A DNA stretch of 64,000 nucleotides from Acidimicrobiales bacterium (GTDB lineage Bacteria; Actinomycetota; Acidimicrobiia; Acidimicrobiales; MedAcidi-G1), in NCBI GenBank assembly GCA_030747595.1, contig JASLKK010000002.1:1-64000 (forward strand). The letters are read 5' to 3'. Positions 25,384 through 37,522 of the stretch are shown piece after piece (the stretch's first letter is position 1; the number at the start of each line of letters is the position of its first letter). The position numbers and the translations under genes were made by a program. Under the pieces are notes generated by a model. The model was given only the letters and a program-made list of their open reading frames with translations. It had not been told where the DNA came from and ran no database searches.

Positions 25384-26211
25384 TCAGTCGGCCCGCCGGC
25401 GTCCGATACGGCGCGCCAGGGCCACAATGGCGGCCACCATCAGAGCGGAAAGTGTGGTCGCCGCGATCCAGTTCCGATCAATGGGAACCCGGTCCCCCAA
25501 GGGCACTGGATTTTCGAACTCCCGGATCAACCAACCTTGGATCTCGGCCGTCCGACGGAGATCCCGGTCGGGGTTCACGGCCACCGGATGGCCGACCACG
25601 TCCAGCATCGGCAGGTCGGTGACCGAGTCCGAATAGCCCCACGATCCCGCGAGGTCGATGCCTCGGTCGGCAGCCAGTCGTTTGATGGCGTACGCCTTGT
25701 CTGGGCCTTGAGCGTAAAATTCGACCTCCCCGGTGTACTTGCCGTCAGCATCGACCTCTGGGGTGGTGGCGATGAACTCGTTGACACCGAGGTGCTCGGC
25801 CAGCGGGGCCACGATCTCTACTGGTGACGCCGACACCAGGATCAGCAGGCGCCCCTCGGCACGGTGGTGGGCGAAGAGGTCGAGGGCCTCGTCGTAGACA
25901 ATGGGTTCGATGACCTCAGCCAGATGGTCACGGGCGAACCGCTTCAGGGTTTCCTGATCCCAGCCGGCGGCCAGGCGGAGGGCGGTCTGGCGGGCCCGGG
26001 CCATGCTCCCCTCGTCGGCGCCGAAGAACCGGAACAGAACCTGACCCCAGGCGGCCCGGAGGGCCATTGGTGCACTCAGGTAGCCGGCCCGATGGAGTGC
26101 CGGCCCGTACGCGGCCATCGACGCCCTCGCGATGACCGTCTTGTCGAGGTCGAAGAAGGCCGCCTCCACGAATCCGATCCTATTGCGCTGCCTCGGGTCG
26201 GGACTGGGCAC
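25384..26211 (-). CDS. HAD-IB family phosphatase
   Basis: This 275-residue protein has HAD motif I (AAFFDLDKTVIA), motif II (ILVSASPVEIV) and motifs III/IV (DKAYAIKRLAADRG, then WGYSDSVTDLPML), the SerB/CicA-like IB subgroup. A hydrophobic segment near the C-terminus (NWIAATTLSALMVAAIVALARR) suggests a membrane anchor. Likely substrates are small phosphomonoesters; some relatives act on phospholipid precursors. Substrate cannot be told from sequence. Confidence 0.88.
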   Translation of the reverse strand: MPSPDPRQRNRIGFVEAAFFDLDKTVIARASMAAYGPALHRAGYLSAPMALRAAWGQVLFRFFGADEGSMARARQTALRLAAGWDQETLKRFARDHLAEVIEPIVYDEALDLFAHHRAEGRLLILVSASPVEIVAPLAEHLGVNEFIATTPEVDADGKYTGEVEFYAQGPDKAYAIKRLAADRGIDLAGSWGYSDSVTDLPMLDVVGHPVAVNPDRDLRRTAEIQGWLIREFENPVPLGDRVPIDRNWIAATTLSALMVAAIVALARRIGRRRAD

Positions 26212-26688
26212 CGTCAGGGGTTAGACCGGTTCCTGCTCCTCCATCGGGGTCGAACGATCGCGTGGGAGTGGTGATCGAGATCTACTGGCCGGTGAAGAGC
26301 GGACGGGGGACGGCGATGCTCGAAAGGGGTCCGGGTAGCGGCGGACAGTCGCCGTCGCACCGGGTGGAGGACGCGGTGATCGACTCTGCAAGCTTGAATC
26401 CGCAGAACATCGACGTCAAGCGGGTGGTCGATGGCGACTGAACGACGGCGACTATCCACCACCTGGTTCGGATCGACACGCCGTTGATCGATCCGACGCT
26501 GCCTGATGTGGTGCTGACCGCCTTGGCCGTGATGTTCCTGAAGTGAGGTAGGCCTTTCTCGACATGACGGCCTGACTTCAGAGAAGTCCGCAGGTCGTTC
26601 TTGTGAGGGACCGGGGTCGGATCGGTGGTCTAGCGTTGGTGGCGAACCGAGCCGGGCCGGATCGACCACACGGAGGGGAATCAGACAG
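26212..26688. other. intergenic region without a clear gene
   Basis: About 480 bp between the HAD gene and the STAS gene. A plus-strand frame from a GTG at 26262 to a TGA at 26439-26441 (59 residues, VVIEIYWPVKSGRGTAMLERG and HRVEDAVIDSASL) has some protein character but no ribosome binding site or known family; it may be a gene remnant. Nothing else stands out. Confidence 0.4.
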
Positions 26689-27069
26689 GTGCAACTCGAC
26701 GTCCTCAGCCGTGACCTGCGTCCGTCCGACACCTCGGTTGGCCCGGCTGCCGTGGTGCTGACCGTGTTGGGTGATCTCGACATGGCTGGCGCTCCCAGTC
26801 TTCGTCAGGCCGTGGTGACCGTGGTGGACGGTGGCGCTCGGCTGGTGGTCCTGGACTTGACGGCGGTCGACTTCGTGGACTCAGCGGGCCTCGGCGTGGT
26901 AGTCGGCGCCCTTCGGCGGCTCCGGGCACACGACGGTGATCTGGTGGTGGTGTGTCCTGAACCTCGGATACGTCGCGTGTTCGAGATGTGCGACCTCGAC
27001 CGGGTGTTCGCTCTGCACCGGGACGTGGACGCTGCCGCGGCGGCCATGGATGGGCGGGCGCTGGCATGA
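26689..27069 (+). CDS. STAS-domain anti-sigma factor antagonist
   Basis: This 126-residue STAS protein has VVLTVLGDLDMAGAPSLRQAV and the phospho-site stretch FVDSAGLGVVVGALRRL. Unphosphorylated, it would bind an anti-sigma kinase and free a sigma factor. The start is a GTG with GGGGAATC upstream. Its stop overlaps the ATG of the downstream HATPase (ATGA), so the two form a partner-switching module; no target sigma gene is adjacent, although a group 2 sigma lies 2 kb upstream. Confidence 0.88.
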   Translation: MQLDVLSRDLRPSDTSVGPAAVVLTVLGDLDMAGAPSLRQAVVTVVDGGARLVVLDLTAVDFVDSAGLGVVVGALRRLRAHDGDLVVVCPEPRIRRVFEMCDLDRVFALHRDVDAAAAAMDGRALA

Positions 27070-27512
27070 ACGGGGTCCCAGTGGCGGGTATCGAGTTGAC
27101 CGTCCCTCCGCATCCCGAATTTCTGCAGTTGGTACGTGCCGTGGTGGGTGCGGCCGCCGGCCCGGGCGGCGGTACCGAATCACCGCTCGAGCCCGGACGG
27201 GTGGCCGACCTCCGACTCGTGGTATCCGAGGCAGTCACCAACGCGATCGAGGCCCAGAACGCGATCGGTGCGTCAGACCGTGTCCTAATCCGATGTCGGG
27301 TGGGGGACGACAAGGTGTTGGTCGAGGTGGTGGACCACGGCCCCGGGTTCGATCCCGACGCGATCCCGGACCTGCCCGATGTGGAGACCCCGGAGCGGCT
27401 TCGCCACGAGTCGGGCCTCGGTGTGGCGTTGATGCATCGCCTAGCCGACAGGGCTGAGGTAGAAAGCGGTCCAGACGGTACGACGGTCCGTCTCACGATC
27501 CGCCCCGGTTGA
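27066..27512 (+). CDS. RsbW-like anti-sigma factor (HATPase)
   Basis: This 148-residue protein has a Bergerat ATP-binding fold: LRLVVSEAVTNAIEAQ (N box), EVVDHGPGFDP (G1 box) and HESGLGVALMHRLADRAEVESG (G2 box). Such serine kinases sequester a sigma factor and phosphorylate their STAS antagonist. The start codon overlaps the upstream STAS stop by four bases, supporting coupled synthesis. Confidence 0.9.
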   Translation: MNGVPVAGIELTVPPHPEFLQLVRAVVGAAAGPGGGTESPLEPGRVADLRLVVSEAVTNAIEAQNAIGASDRVLIRCRVGDDKVLVEVVDHGPGFDPDAIPDLPDVETPERLRHESGLGVALMHRLADRAEVESGPDGTTVRLTIRPG

Positions 27513-27677
27513 CCAGCCCCCCCGAGGAACAGCGCCCCCAGTCCTGAAGCTGGTGTCCAAAGGCGGGCATCCATAGTGATGGCACAGGGTGACGGTTACC
27601 GTTCGTGCGACGCAACGGCGGTGGAGATCAACCTGATCCCGCTGGAGACGAACCCCGAGGGAGTGCTGGAAGCAACG

Positions 27678-29007
27678 ATGTCAGGTCCACAATCTGGATC
27701 CAGACCCACATGGTTGGGCAGTGACCGTCCTCTGGCGCGCACCATCGGCCGACCTGTCATGCGGTTCCTGGGCATCGAGGCGGCCGGCGGCATTCTGCTC
27801 ATGGTGGCCACCGTGGCGGCCCTCTTCTGGGCCAATTCTCCCTGGTCGGGTAGCTACCACGATTTCTGGCACACCGAGGTCCATCTAGGGATCGGCGATC
27901 TGCGACTCGAACACCACGGGCACCCGCTGACGCTGGTTCAACTGGTGAACGATGCCCTGATGGCCATTTTCTTCTTCGTGGTGGGCCTCGAGATCAAGCG
28001 TGAGTTGGTCACCGGTCATCTGCGCGACCGTCGGGCCGCCCTGCTCCCGGCCGCCGGGGCACTAGGCGGCATGGTCGTCCCGGCGCTGATCTACTTCGCC
28101 TTCAACTCGTCGGGTGACGCCTCGGCCGGCTGGGGGATTCCTATGGCTACCGACATCGCCTTCGCCGTCGGGGTGCTCTCCCTGCTAGGCAACCGGATCT
28201 CGACGCCCCTGAAGGTCTTTTTGCTGTCGCTGGCCATCGTTGATGACATCGGGGCGATCCTCGTGATCGCCGTCTTCTACACCAGCGACCTGGCCGGCGA
28301 GTGGCTGGTGCTGGCTGTCGCCGCCACGGTGGCCGTCGTTCTCCTGACCCGGTTCAAGGTCTGGTACACGCCGCTGTACATCGTGTTGGGATCGGTGCTC
28401 TGGTACGCCATGTTCCGCTCTGGGGTGCATGCCACGATCGCCGGGGTGATCATGGGACTCTTGGCCCCGGCCGGTGTCCTCCTCCAGCCGGGCGAGGTAG
28501 CACCCATCGACGTCGGGTCGTTGAATGCCGACGGCCTTCGGGAGGCCAAGTTCCGGATGAACGAGTCGGTCTCTGTGGCGTCCCGGCTCGAACACCAACT
28601 TCACCCCATAACCGGGTTCATAATTATCCCCGTCTTTGCGCTGGCAAACGCAGGGATCGAGATCAGTGGGGACTCCTTACGCGACGCGCTCGGCTCCGGG
28701 GTGACCATCGGCGTGGCCATCGGGTTGGTGGTCGGCAAGGCGGTGGGTGTCAGCCTGTTCACGATGGGAGCAGTACGGCTGGGCATCTCGGCGTTGCCGT
28801 CGGGGGCGACTATCCGGCATATCGTCGGGATCTCGACCATTGCCGGGATCGGTTTCACCGTCTCGCTGTTCGTGACCGGACTGGCCTTCGACGACCTGGC
28901 GATACAGGACGAGGCCAAGGTGGGCATCCTCCTAGCCTCGATGGTCGCAGCCCTGGGCGGCGTGGCCATCCTGCTGGGTGCCCGATCCACTGATGAGGGG
29001 GCAACCC

Positions 29008-29015
<8 letters not shown>
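27678..29015 (+). CDS. nhaA: Na+/H+ antiporter NhaA
   Basis: This 445-residue, twelve-segment inner-membrane exchanger exports Na+ in return for H+. Key residues are visible: TDIAFAVGVLSLLG and the paired aspartates in LAIVDDIGAILVIAVFY. EIKRELVTGHLRDRR and VHATIAGVIMGLLAP are also typical. The start is put at the ATG before SGPQSGSR; an in-frame ATG at 27576 would add 34 residues without NhaA similarity. Its stop overlaps the topA start by eight bases. Possession of NhaA would suit a saline habitat. Confidence 0.95.
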
Positions 29016-32133
<3,118 letters not shown>

Positions 32134-32202
32134 TTGGTGGCTGGCTGCGCCCGGCGATCGACCGCCCCCGGGTGGTCGACTCCTCTCCCATAGAATGGAT
32201 GG

Positions 32203-33633
32203 GTGATTGGAGCGACGGGACGGGACCCGGGCGACCCCCGCCCCGGAGACGAGTTCACTCCCTTCCTGCCGCTGGCGGGTCGTCCGCCGCTACGTACCCG
32301 CCTGTTCGGCACTCCGGCATTTTTCCGCCTCTGGATGGCCCAGGTCGTCTCGGCGACCGGCGACTGGTTGGGACTTTTAGCTATCTCGATCCTGGCCATC
32401 CGGCTGGGTTCGGGTAACGAGGGAGCTGCCCTCAGTCTGGTGCTAGCGGCCCGCATTGTTCCCGGGTTTTTCTTTGGTCCGGTAGCCGGCGTTCTGGTCG
32501 ACCGGTGGGACCGCAAGCGCACCATGGTCACCTGTGATGTGGGCCGGGCCATGGTGATGCTGGCCCTGCCGTTCGTGGACACCCTGGTCGGCTTGTTCGT
32601 CGCCTCGCTTTTATTGGAGGCGTTCACCATGCTGTGGGGTCCTGCCAAGGAGGCATCGGTGCCTCACGTGGTCCCGGCCGACCAGTTGGCCACGGCCAAC
32701 TCCCTGTCGCTGGTCGCTGCCTATGGGACCTTTCCCCTCGGGGCGCTGCTCATGGCCCTGTTTGGGCGACTGTCCACGGCCCTGTTTGATTCGTCGTGGG
32801 CCGACAACGTGCGACTTGACGACATGGGCCTGGCCTTCTACGCCAACGCCCTCTCGTTCCTGGTCACCGGTTGGCTGATTCTGACACTGAATCTGCCTAA
32901 GCGTCCCCGGGCCGAGAAGGACGCTGCGAAGAGTCGCCGGGCCGCCCTGTCCCACCCGATCGCCGAGCTGCGCGAAGGCTGGAGGTTCGCTTTCGTGAAC
33001 CCGGTGGTCCGCACCGTGAACATAGGTCTAGCCACCGGCCTCATGGGAGGCGGGATGTTGGTGCCTCTCGGGGCCATCTACGCCGACGAGGTCTTGGGTG
33101 CCGGAAAGTCGGGTCTGGGCGTACTCATTACGGCACTCGGTCTGGGTGTGGCCGCTGGCGTCGGACTTGTCTCACTGCTGCAGCGACGTCTCGACAAGGC
33201 CCGTACCTTCAGCAGGGCCCTGGTCGGCGCGGGGATCTTTCTGGCCTTGGCGGCGTCGATCAGCCAGGTTCACGTGTCGACGGCCATGGTGTTCGGGATC
33301 GGGATCTGTGCTGGGTCGGTCTACGTCCTCGGGTTCACCCTCTTGCACGAGAACGTGGACGACGACTTGCGAGGCCGAATCTTCTCGACCTTCTACCTGC
33401 TGGTCCGGGGCTGTGTGCTACTGGCCCTGGTCGTCGGGCCGCTCATGGAGGATCTACTAGACCGGCTATCTAGTGTCCTGTGGAACCGCCACGTGGAGTT
33501 GTTCGGCGTGGGAATAGATGTGCCTGGGGTGCGCCTGACACTGTGGTTGGCTTCGCTGATCATCCTGGCGTCAGGGGCGCTGGCCGTCGGCTCGCTGAAA
33601 GCCGGCGTTCGCCGCGGGGAGGATGTGCCGTGA
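32203..33633 (+). CDS. MFS transporter
   Basis: This 476-residue protein has about twelve membrane helices. It has the motif-A-like GVLVDRWDRKRTMVT between helices 2 and 3 and lies in the enterobactin exporter/MFS-3-like group by layout (FFRLWMAQVVSATGDWLGLLA). Substrate is unknown. The GTG start has weak upstream signals. Its stop overlaps the tmk start, placing it first in an apparent MFS-tmk-holB-dioxygenase operon. Confidence 0.88.
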   Translation: MIGATGRDPGDPRPGDEFTPFLPLAGRPPLRTRLFGTPAFFRLWMAQVVSATGDWLGLLAISILAIRLGSGNEGAALSLVLAARIVPGFFFGPVAGVLVDRWDRKRTMVTCDVGRAMVMLALPFVDTLVGLFVASLLLEAFTMLWGPAKEASVPHVVPADQLATANSLSLVAAYGTFPLGALLMALFGRLSTALFDSSWADNVRLDDMGLAFYANALSFLVTGWLILTLNLPKRPRAEKDAAKSRRAALSHPIAELREGWRFAFVNPVVRTVNIGLATGLMGGGMLVPLGAIYADEVLGAGKSGLGVLITALGLGVAAGVGLVSLLQRRLDKARTFSRALVGAGIFLALAASISQVHVSTAMVFGIGICAGSVYVLGFTLLHENVDDDLRGRIFSTFYLLVRGCVLLALVVGPLMEDLLDRLSSVLWNRHVELFGVGIDVPGVRLTLWLASLIILASGALAVGSLKAGVRRGEDVP

Positions 33634-34256
33634 TTGGTCGGTTCATCGCCGTCGAGGGGGCGGACGGCACGGGCAAGAGCACCCAGGCCCGGTTGTTGGC
33701 CGAACGCCTTGGGGCGCTGTTCACCAGAGAACCCGGGGGAACGCCGCTGGGTGAGCAGATCCGCGATCTGGTGCTGGACCCGGCTGGCGAGGCCCCGGTG
33801 GATCGGGCCGAGGCCCTACTGATGGCAGCCGCCCGAGCACAGCACGTGGACCTGGTGGTGGCACCCGCCCTGGCTGCCGGCCGTGACGTGGTATCGGATC
33901 GCTACGTGGCATCGTCGATCGCGTACCAGGGCCATGGTCGTGGGCTTGGTGCCGGGTCGGTCGCCGAGGTAAACGAGTTCGCCACCGGCGGGTTGGCTCC
34001 CGATCTGGTGGTCCTGATCGAGGTGGCGGCGCCGGTGGCCGGCAGCCGACTGGGTGAAGACCGCGAAGGGGAGTTGGACAGGATCGAGCAGGCCGGCGAC
34101 GACCTGCAGGGGGTGGTGGCTGACGCGTACCGGGCAATGGCGATCGCCGACCCGGACCGCTGGGTCATCATCGACGGTGACGGCACGGTCGACGAGGTAG
34201 CGGACCGGGTAGCCGCGATGGTCGACGATTGGTTGAATCCGCGGTGGGATTCGTGA
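33630..34256 (+). CDS. tmk: thymidylate kinase
   Basis: This 208-residue enzyme phosphorylates dTMP to dTDP. P-loop EGADGTGKSTQ, the TREPGGTPLGEQIRDLVL stretch and SDRYVASSIAYQG are present; a LID follows near GEDREGELDR. The GTG start overlaps the MFS stop and is preceded by GGGGAGGA. It overlaps holB by a GTGA. The tmk-holB pairing is common in bacteria. Confidence 0.96.
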   Translation: MIGRFIAVEGADGTGKSTQARLLAERLGALFTREPGGTPLGEQIRDLVLDPAGEAPVDRAEALLMAAARAQHVDLVVAPALAAGRDVVSDRYVASSIAYQGHGRGLGAGSVAEVNEFATGGLAPDLVVLIEVAAPVAGSRLGEDREGELDRIEQAGDDLQGVVADAYRAMAIADPDRWVIIDGDGTVDEVADRVAAMVDDWLNPRWDS

Positions 34257-35452
34257 CTGCCAGCACTGGTGCATTGGCCGTCACCACCCTGCTGGACGAA
34301 ACGGCGCTTTGGGCCACGGTCGTGGGTCAGGAGTCGGCGGTGGCGCTGCTGCGTCGGGCCGCCGAGCACCCGGTCCACGCCTACCTGCTGATAGGGCCTC
34401 CGGGGGCCGGCCGGGCCGAGGCGGCAAGGGCCTTCGCCGGTTCACTGTTTGCTGGGAACGGGTTAGCCGGTCCACCCATTGGAGCTGAGGAGGGTGGATC
34501 TGCCGAGGAGGGGAATCGACATCGGGGTCTGGCCGCCGTCGGGCGCCATCCCGACCTGATCCTGGTGGAGCCTGAGGGCCGGGCACTGCTGGTGGCCGAC
34601 GCCGAGCGGATCACCGTGGAGGGCTGGCGGTCGCCTATCGAGGCCGCCCACAAGGTCATCGTGGTTGACCGCTTTGACACTGCCGAACCGTCTGCGGCGG
34701 CCAGCCTGCTCAAGACGATCGAGGAGCCACCCGCCTCGGCGGTGTTCGTCCTGCTGGCCGAGGAGGTGCCTGACGAGCACGTGACCATCGCCTCCCGCTG
34801 TATCCGTGTCGACCTACCCCCGATACCCGATGTCGTGGTGGCTGAGACTCTGCTAGCCGACGGGGTGTCCGCCGATCGGATCACCGGGTTGGCAGAAGCC
34901 GCGGCAGGCAGCGTGACCCGGGCTCGGCTACTGGCCGCCGACCCGGCTTTCCTAGGCCGACGGGATGCCTGGCATTCCGTGCCCGATCGGTTGGACGGGT
35001 CGGGCGCTTCGGTGGCCGTACTGGTCACCGAGCTGCGGGAGCTCATCGACGCTGCCCAAAAGCCGTTGGAAGCCCGTCATCGAGAGGAGATTGAGGCCCT
35101 GACAGAGCGCGAGGAGGCGTTCGGTACCCGTGGATCTGGTCGCCGTGAGCTGGGAGAGCGTCAAAAGCGGGAGGTCCGACGGCACCGCGATGACGAACTC
35201 CGCTTCGGCCTAGCCACCCTGAGCCGCGCCTACCTGGCGCGGGTCGGCCTGTTGACAGAGAACCTCTGCGCAGAGGTTCTGTCTTCAGGGTCCGAGGCGT
35301 TCCTGTCGGCCACCGAGCGGATCACCGAGGCCACTGGTGATCTGGTTCGCAATCCCAACGAGACCCTGCTGCTTCAGGCCCTCCTTCTGGACTTGCCGTC
35401 GGCCGATGCTTTGGCCGAGCCGCTCCGGGCCGTCGGGGTGGACCTGGAATGA
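34253..35452 (+). CDS. holB: DNA polymerase III delta-prime subunit
   Basis: This 399-residue clamp-loader subunit has WATVVGQESAVALLRRA, a degenerate P-loop (IGPPGAGRAEAARAF, Arg for Lys) as expected for delta-prime, AHKVIVVDRFDTAEPSAAASLLKTIEEPPASAVFVLL, and the arginine-finger motif ASRCIRVDL. A charged linker (about 265-310; REEIEALTEREEAF, RQKREVRRHRDDE) precedes the C-terminal domain. The GTG start overlaps the tmk stop; its own stop overlaps the next gene by four bases. Confidence 0.93.
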   Translation: MTASTGALAVTTLLDETALWATVVGQESAVALLRRAAEHPVHAYLLIGPPGAGRAEAARAFAGSLFAGNGLAGPPIGAEEGGSAEEGNRHRGLAAVGRHPDLILVEPEGRALLVADAERITVEGWRSPIEAAHKVIVVDRFDTAEPSAAASLLKTIEEPPASAVFVLLAEEVPDEHVTIASRCIRVDLPPIPDVVVAETLLADGVSADRITGLAEAAAGSVTRARLLAADPAFLGRRDAWHSVPDRLDGSGASVAVLVTELRELIDAAQKPLEARHREEIEALTEREEAFGTRGSGRRELGERQKREVRRHRDDELRFGLATLSRAYLARVGLLTENLCAEVLSSGSEAFLSATERITEATGDLVRNPNETLLLQALLLDLPSADALAEPLRAVGVDLE

Positions 35453-36234
35453 TCCTCGCCGACCCCTCTCCGATGGATGGGTCGTTCCATCTGCTGGACG
35501 ACCCGGACCACCGAGAGCGTTGTCGGCAGGTGTTGGATGCCGAGGGCGCCTTGGTGCTCGAAGGCTTCTTCACCGCCGAGGCGGTGGCCAGGGTGGTGGC
35601 TGACTCAGCGCCCCGGGAGGCCGAGGCGTACTACGCCGCGTCGACCCACAACGTGTACCTAACCCCGCCGGACCCCGCGCTGGCTGCCGACCACCCGTTC
35701 AACCGTCAGGTGGTGTCGTCCAAGGGCCTGATAGCCGACGACCAGATTCCGGACGACTCCCCGCTACGGACCGTTTACGACGACCCTTCCTTCCGGGAGT
35801 TTCTGTGTGCGGTACTGGGTATCGACGCCGTCTATCCGTACGCCGACGAGCTGTCGTCGATCAACGTCCACTTTGCGGCCCACGGACGTGAGCTGGGCTG
35901 GCACTTCGACAACTCCTCCTTTGCCGTGACCATGCTGCTCCAGGCCCCCGAGGCCGGTGGAGCCTTCGAGTACGTGGCCGGGGTGCGCGACGCCGATGCC
36001 GGAGAAATGGCGTTTGGCACGGTGGGAGCGGTGCTCGACGGCGACTATTCCGTGGAGACGCTGGCCTTCGCTCCCGGCGACCTAGTTCTGTTCCGGGGAC
36101 GCAACGCCATGCACCGGGTGACCTCGACCGAGGGCTCGGTGACCCGCCTGCTGGTGGTATTCGCGTTCAACGACCAGCCGGACGTGGCCCTTTCGGATTC
36201 GGCCCTGCAGACCTTCTACGGACGAACGTCCTGA
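35449..36234 (+). CDS. 2-oxoglutarate/Fe(II)-dependent oxygenase
   Basis: This 261-residue protein has a cupin-like core with H152-x-D154 (GWHFDNSSFAVTMLL), GGAFEYV, and a distal His222 in NAMHRVTS followed by Arg in SVTRLLVVFAF that would bind 2-oxoglutarate. The overall look is like the ArpA/HalD/BesD group; the presence of Asp in H-x-D argues for a hydroxylase rather than a halogenase. Substrate is unknown. It is the last gene of the MFS-tmk-holB run, overlapping holB by ATGA, an unusual partner for replication genes. Confidence 0.82.
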   Translation: MILADPSPMDGSFHLLDDPDHRERCRQVLDAEGALVLEGFFTAEAVARVVADSAPREAEAYYAASTHNVYLTPPDPALAADHPFNRQVVSSKGLIADDQIPDDSPLRTVYDDPSFREFLCAVLGIDAVYPYADELSSINVHFAAHGRELGWHFDNSSFAVTMLLQAPEAGGAFEYVAGVRDADAGEMAFGTVGAVLDGDYSVETLAFAPGDLVLFRGRNAMHRVTSTEGSVTRLLVVFAFNDQPDVALSDSALQTFYGRTS

Positions 36235-36262
36235 ACGTCCAGCGTCCCGGCGGGCCGGTCCA

Positions 36263-37039
36263 CTATTCGGGCGTCACGTAGGCGGCGGTCAGTCCACCGT
36301 CCACGGAGAAGTCGGTCCCGGTCACGTACGACGATTCGTCAGACGCCAGAAACAGGGCCGCTGCCGCGATCTCGGCCGCCTCGCCGAAGCGGCCCATGGG
36401 TACATGCACAAGGCGACGTTGCCGCATCTCTTCGGTGTCCAGGTACGACATCAGCAGTTCGGTTCGCAACGGTCCCGGACACAGGGCATTGACCCGGATG
36501 TCTTCCCGAGCGTGGGTTACCGCAAGCTCGCGGGTCATGGCCAGCACCCCGCCCTTGGACGCTGTGTACGCCAGCTGTGGTGTGGCGGCTCCCACCAGGG
36601 CCACGAAGCTGGCTGTGTTGATGATCGACCCGCCACCGGATCGACGCAGCGCCGGGATGCCGTGACGGCAGCCGAACCACACGCCCTTGAGGTTGACGTC
36701 CATGGTCAGGTCCCAGACGGCCTCCTCGGTGGATTGGGCGTCGCCGTCGGCAGCGAGCATGATCCCGGCGTTGTTGAAGACCACGTCAAGGCGTCCGAAG
36801 GCCTCCTCAGCGTCGTTGATCGCTGCGGCAACCGATGTTTCGACGGCCACGTCAGCGGTCAGCCCGACGGCCGTACCCCCTGCCTCGGTGATCTCGTCTA
36901 CCACGTGGGCCGCGCTGTCACTGTCCCGGTCGACCACCGCCACGGCAGCGCCCTCGGCGGCGAACAGCAGCGCCGACTCCCGTCCGATGCCGGCCGCCGC
37001 GCCGGTGATGAAGGTGGCCTTGCCGGCAAGTCGTCCCAT
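36263..37039 (-). CDS. short-chain dehydrogenase/reductase
   Basis: This 258-residue classical SDR has the cofactor loop TGAAAGIGRE, Asp in AVVDRDSD (suggesting NAD preference), NNAG, the catalytic Ser in INTASF and YTASK, and the end-motif TGTDFSVDGGLTA. The start is at the ATG preceded by GGAGACCACC; two upstream ATGs are in frame. Substrate unknown. It is convergent with the oxygenase gene. Confidence 0.9.
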   Translation of the reverse strand: MGRLAGKATFITGAAAGIGRESALLFAAEGAAVAVVDRDSDSAAHVVDEITEAGGTAVGLTADVAVETSVAAAINDAEEAFGRLDVVFNNAGIMLAADGDAQSTEEAVWDLTMDVNLKGVWFGCRHGIPALRRSGGGSIINTASFVALVGAATPQLAYTASKGGVLAMTRELAVTHAREDIRVNALCPGPLRTELLMSYLDTEEMRQRRLVHVPMGRFGEAAEIAAAALFLASDESSYVTGTDFSVDGGLTAAYVTPE

Positions 37040-37111
37040 GGTGGTCTCCATAGGCCGAGCATCGCACATCTGCACTGTGCCAAGACCGGGTCGCTCTGAC
37101 AGGCTGTGGAG

Positions 37112-37522
37112 ATGGCGCTAGCGGACTACTCAGAGGTAGTACGCGGTGCCTCCCACCACGACTGCCCGGGTACCTGTGCTTGGGAGGTCGTCCTGGAAGG
37201 TGGTCGGGTCGTGCGGCTGCTGAGCGTGGAGGATCACCCGTTCACGGCAGGTGAATTGTCCATCAAAGTGAACCGTTACCTCGACCGGGTCCATGACCCG
37301 GATCGGCTACTCACTCCGCTGAACCGGATCCCCGGCACCCCAAGGGGCGAACCGACCTTCGGATTGTTCGGAAGGTGGGGCCCGGGAGTCAACGCCCAGA
37401 CCAACTCGACGGTTGGCCGACGGCTCGGATCGGTCGCCTTTCATGACACGCTGCTGGAGGTTGCGGGACTGCCTGAGCGGCATGACCCGGTGAGGGCGGA
37501 GGGAACATGGCTACGACGGTGA
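37112..37522 (+). pseudogene. molybdopterin oxidoreductase with large internal deletion
   Basis: The 136-residue frame begins like the Fe4S4 domain of molybdopterin oxidoreductases (ASHHDCPGTCAWEV, RVVRL, HPFTAGEL, IKVNRYLDRVHDPDRLLTPLNR). It then jumps to what looks like the far C-terminus of the same family (GRWGPGVNAQTN, LGSVAFHDTLLEVAG). Around 550-600 residues of Mo-cofactor domain are missing. The last cluster Cys is Ser (GELSIKVN in place of GELCxKVN). The frame is intact, so a short protein could still be made, but it cannot be an oxidoreductase. It overlaps the next gene by 16 bases. Confidence 0.7.

Noticed and set aside
25864-26274. 136-codon plus-strand frame
   Set aside because: Antisense to the HAD phosphatase, which has clear motifs I-IV.
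36404-37099. 231-codon plus-strand frame opposite the SDR gene
   Set aside because: The SDR on the minus strand has all family motifs; the plus frame has none.
37106-37522. selenoprotein candidate ending at TGA
   Set aside because: After the TGA the frame does not resume molybdopterin oxidoreductase sequence, and the metallo-hydrolase start overlaps it.
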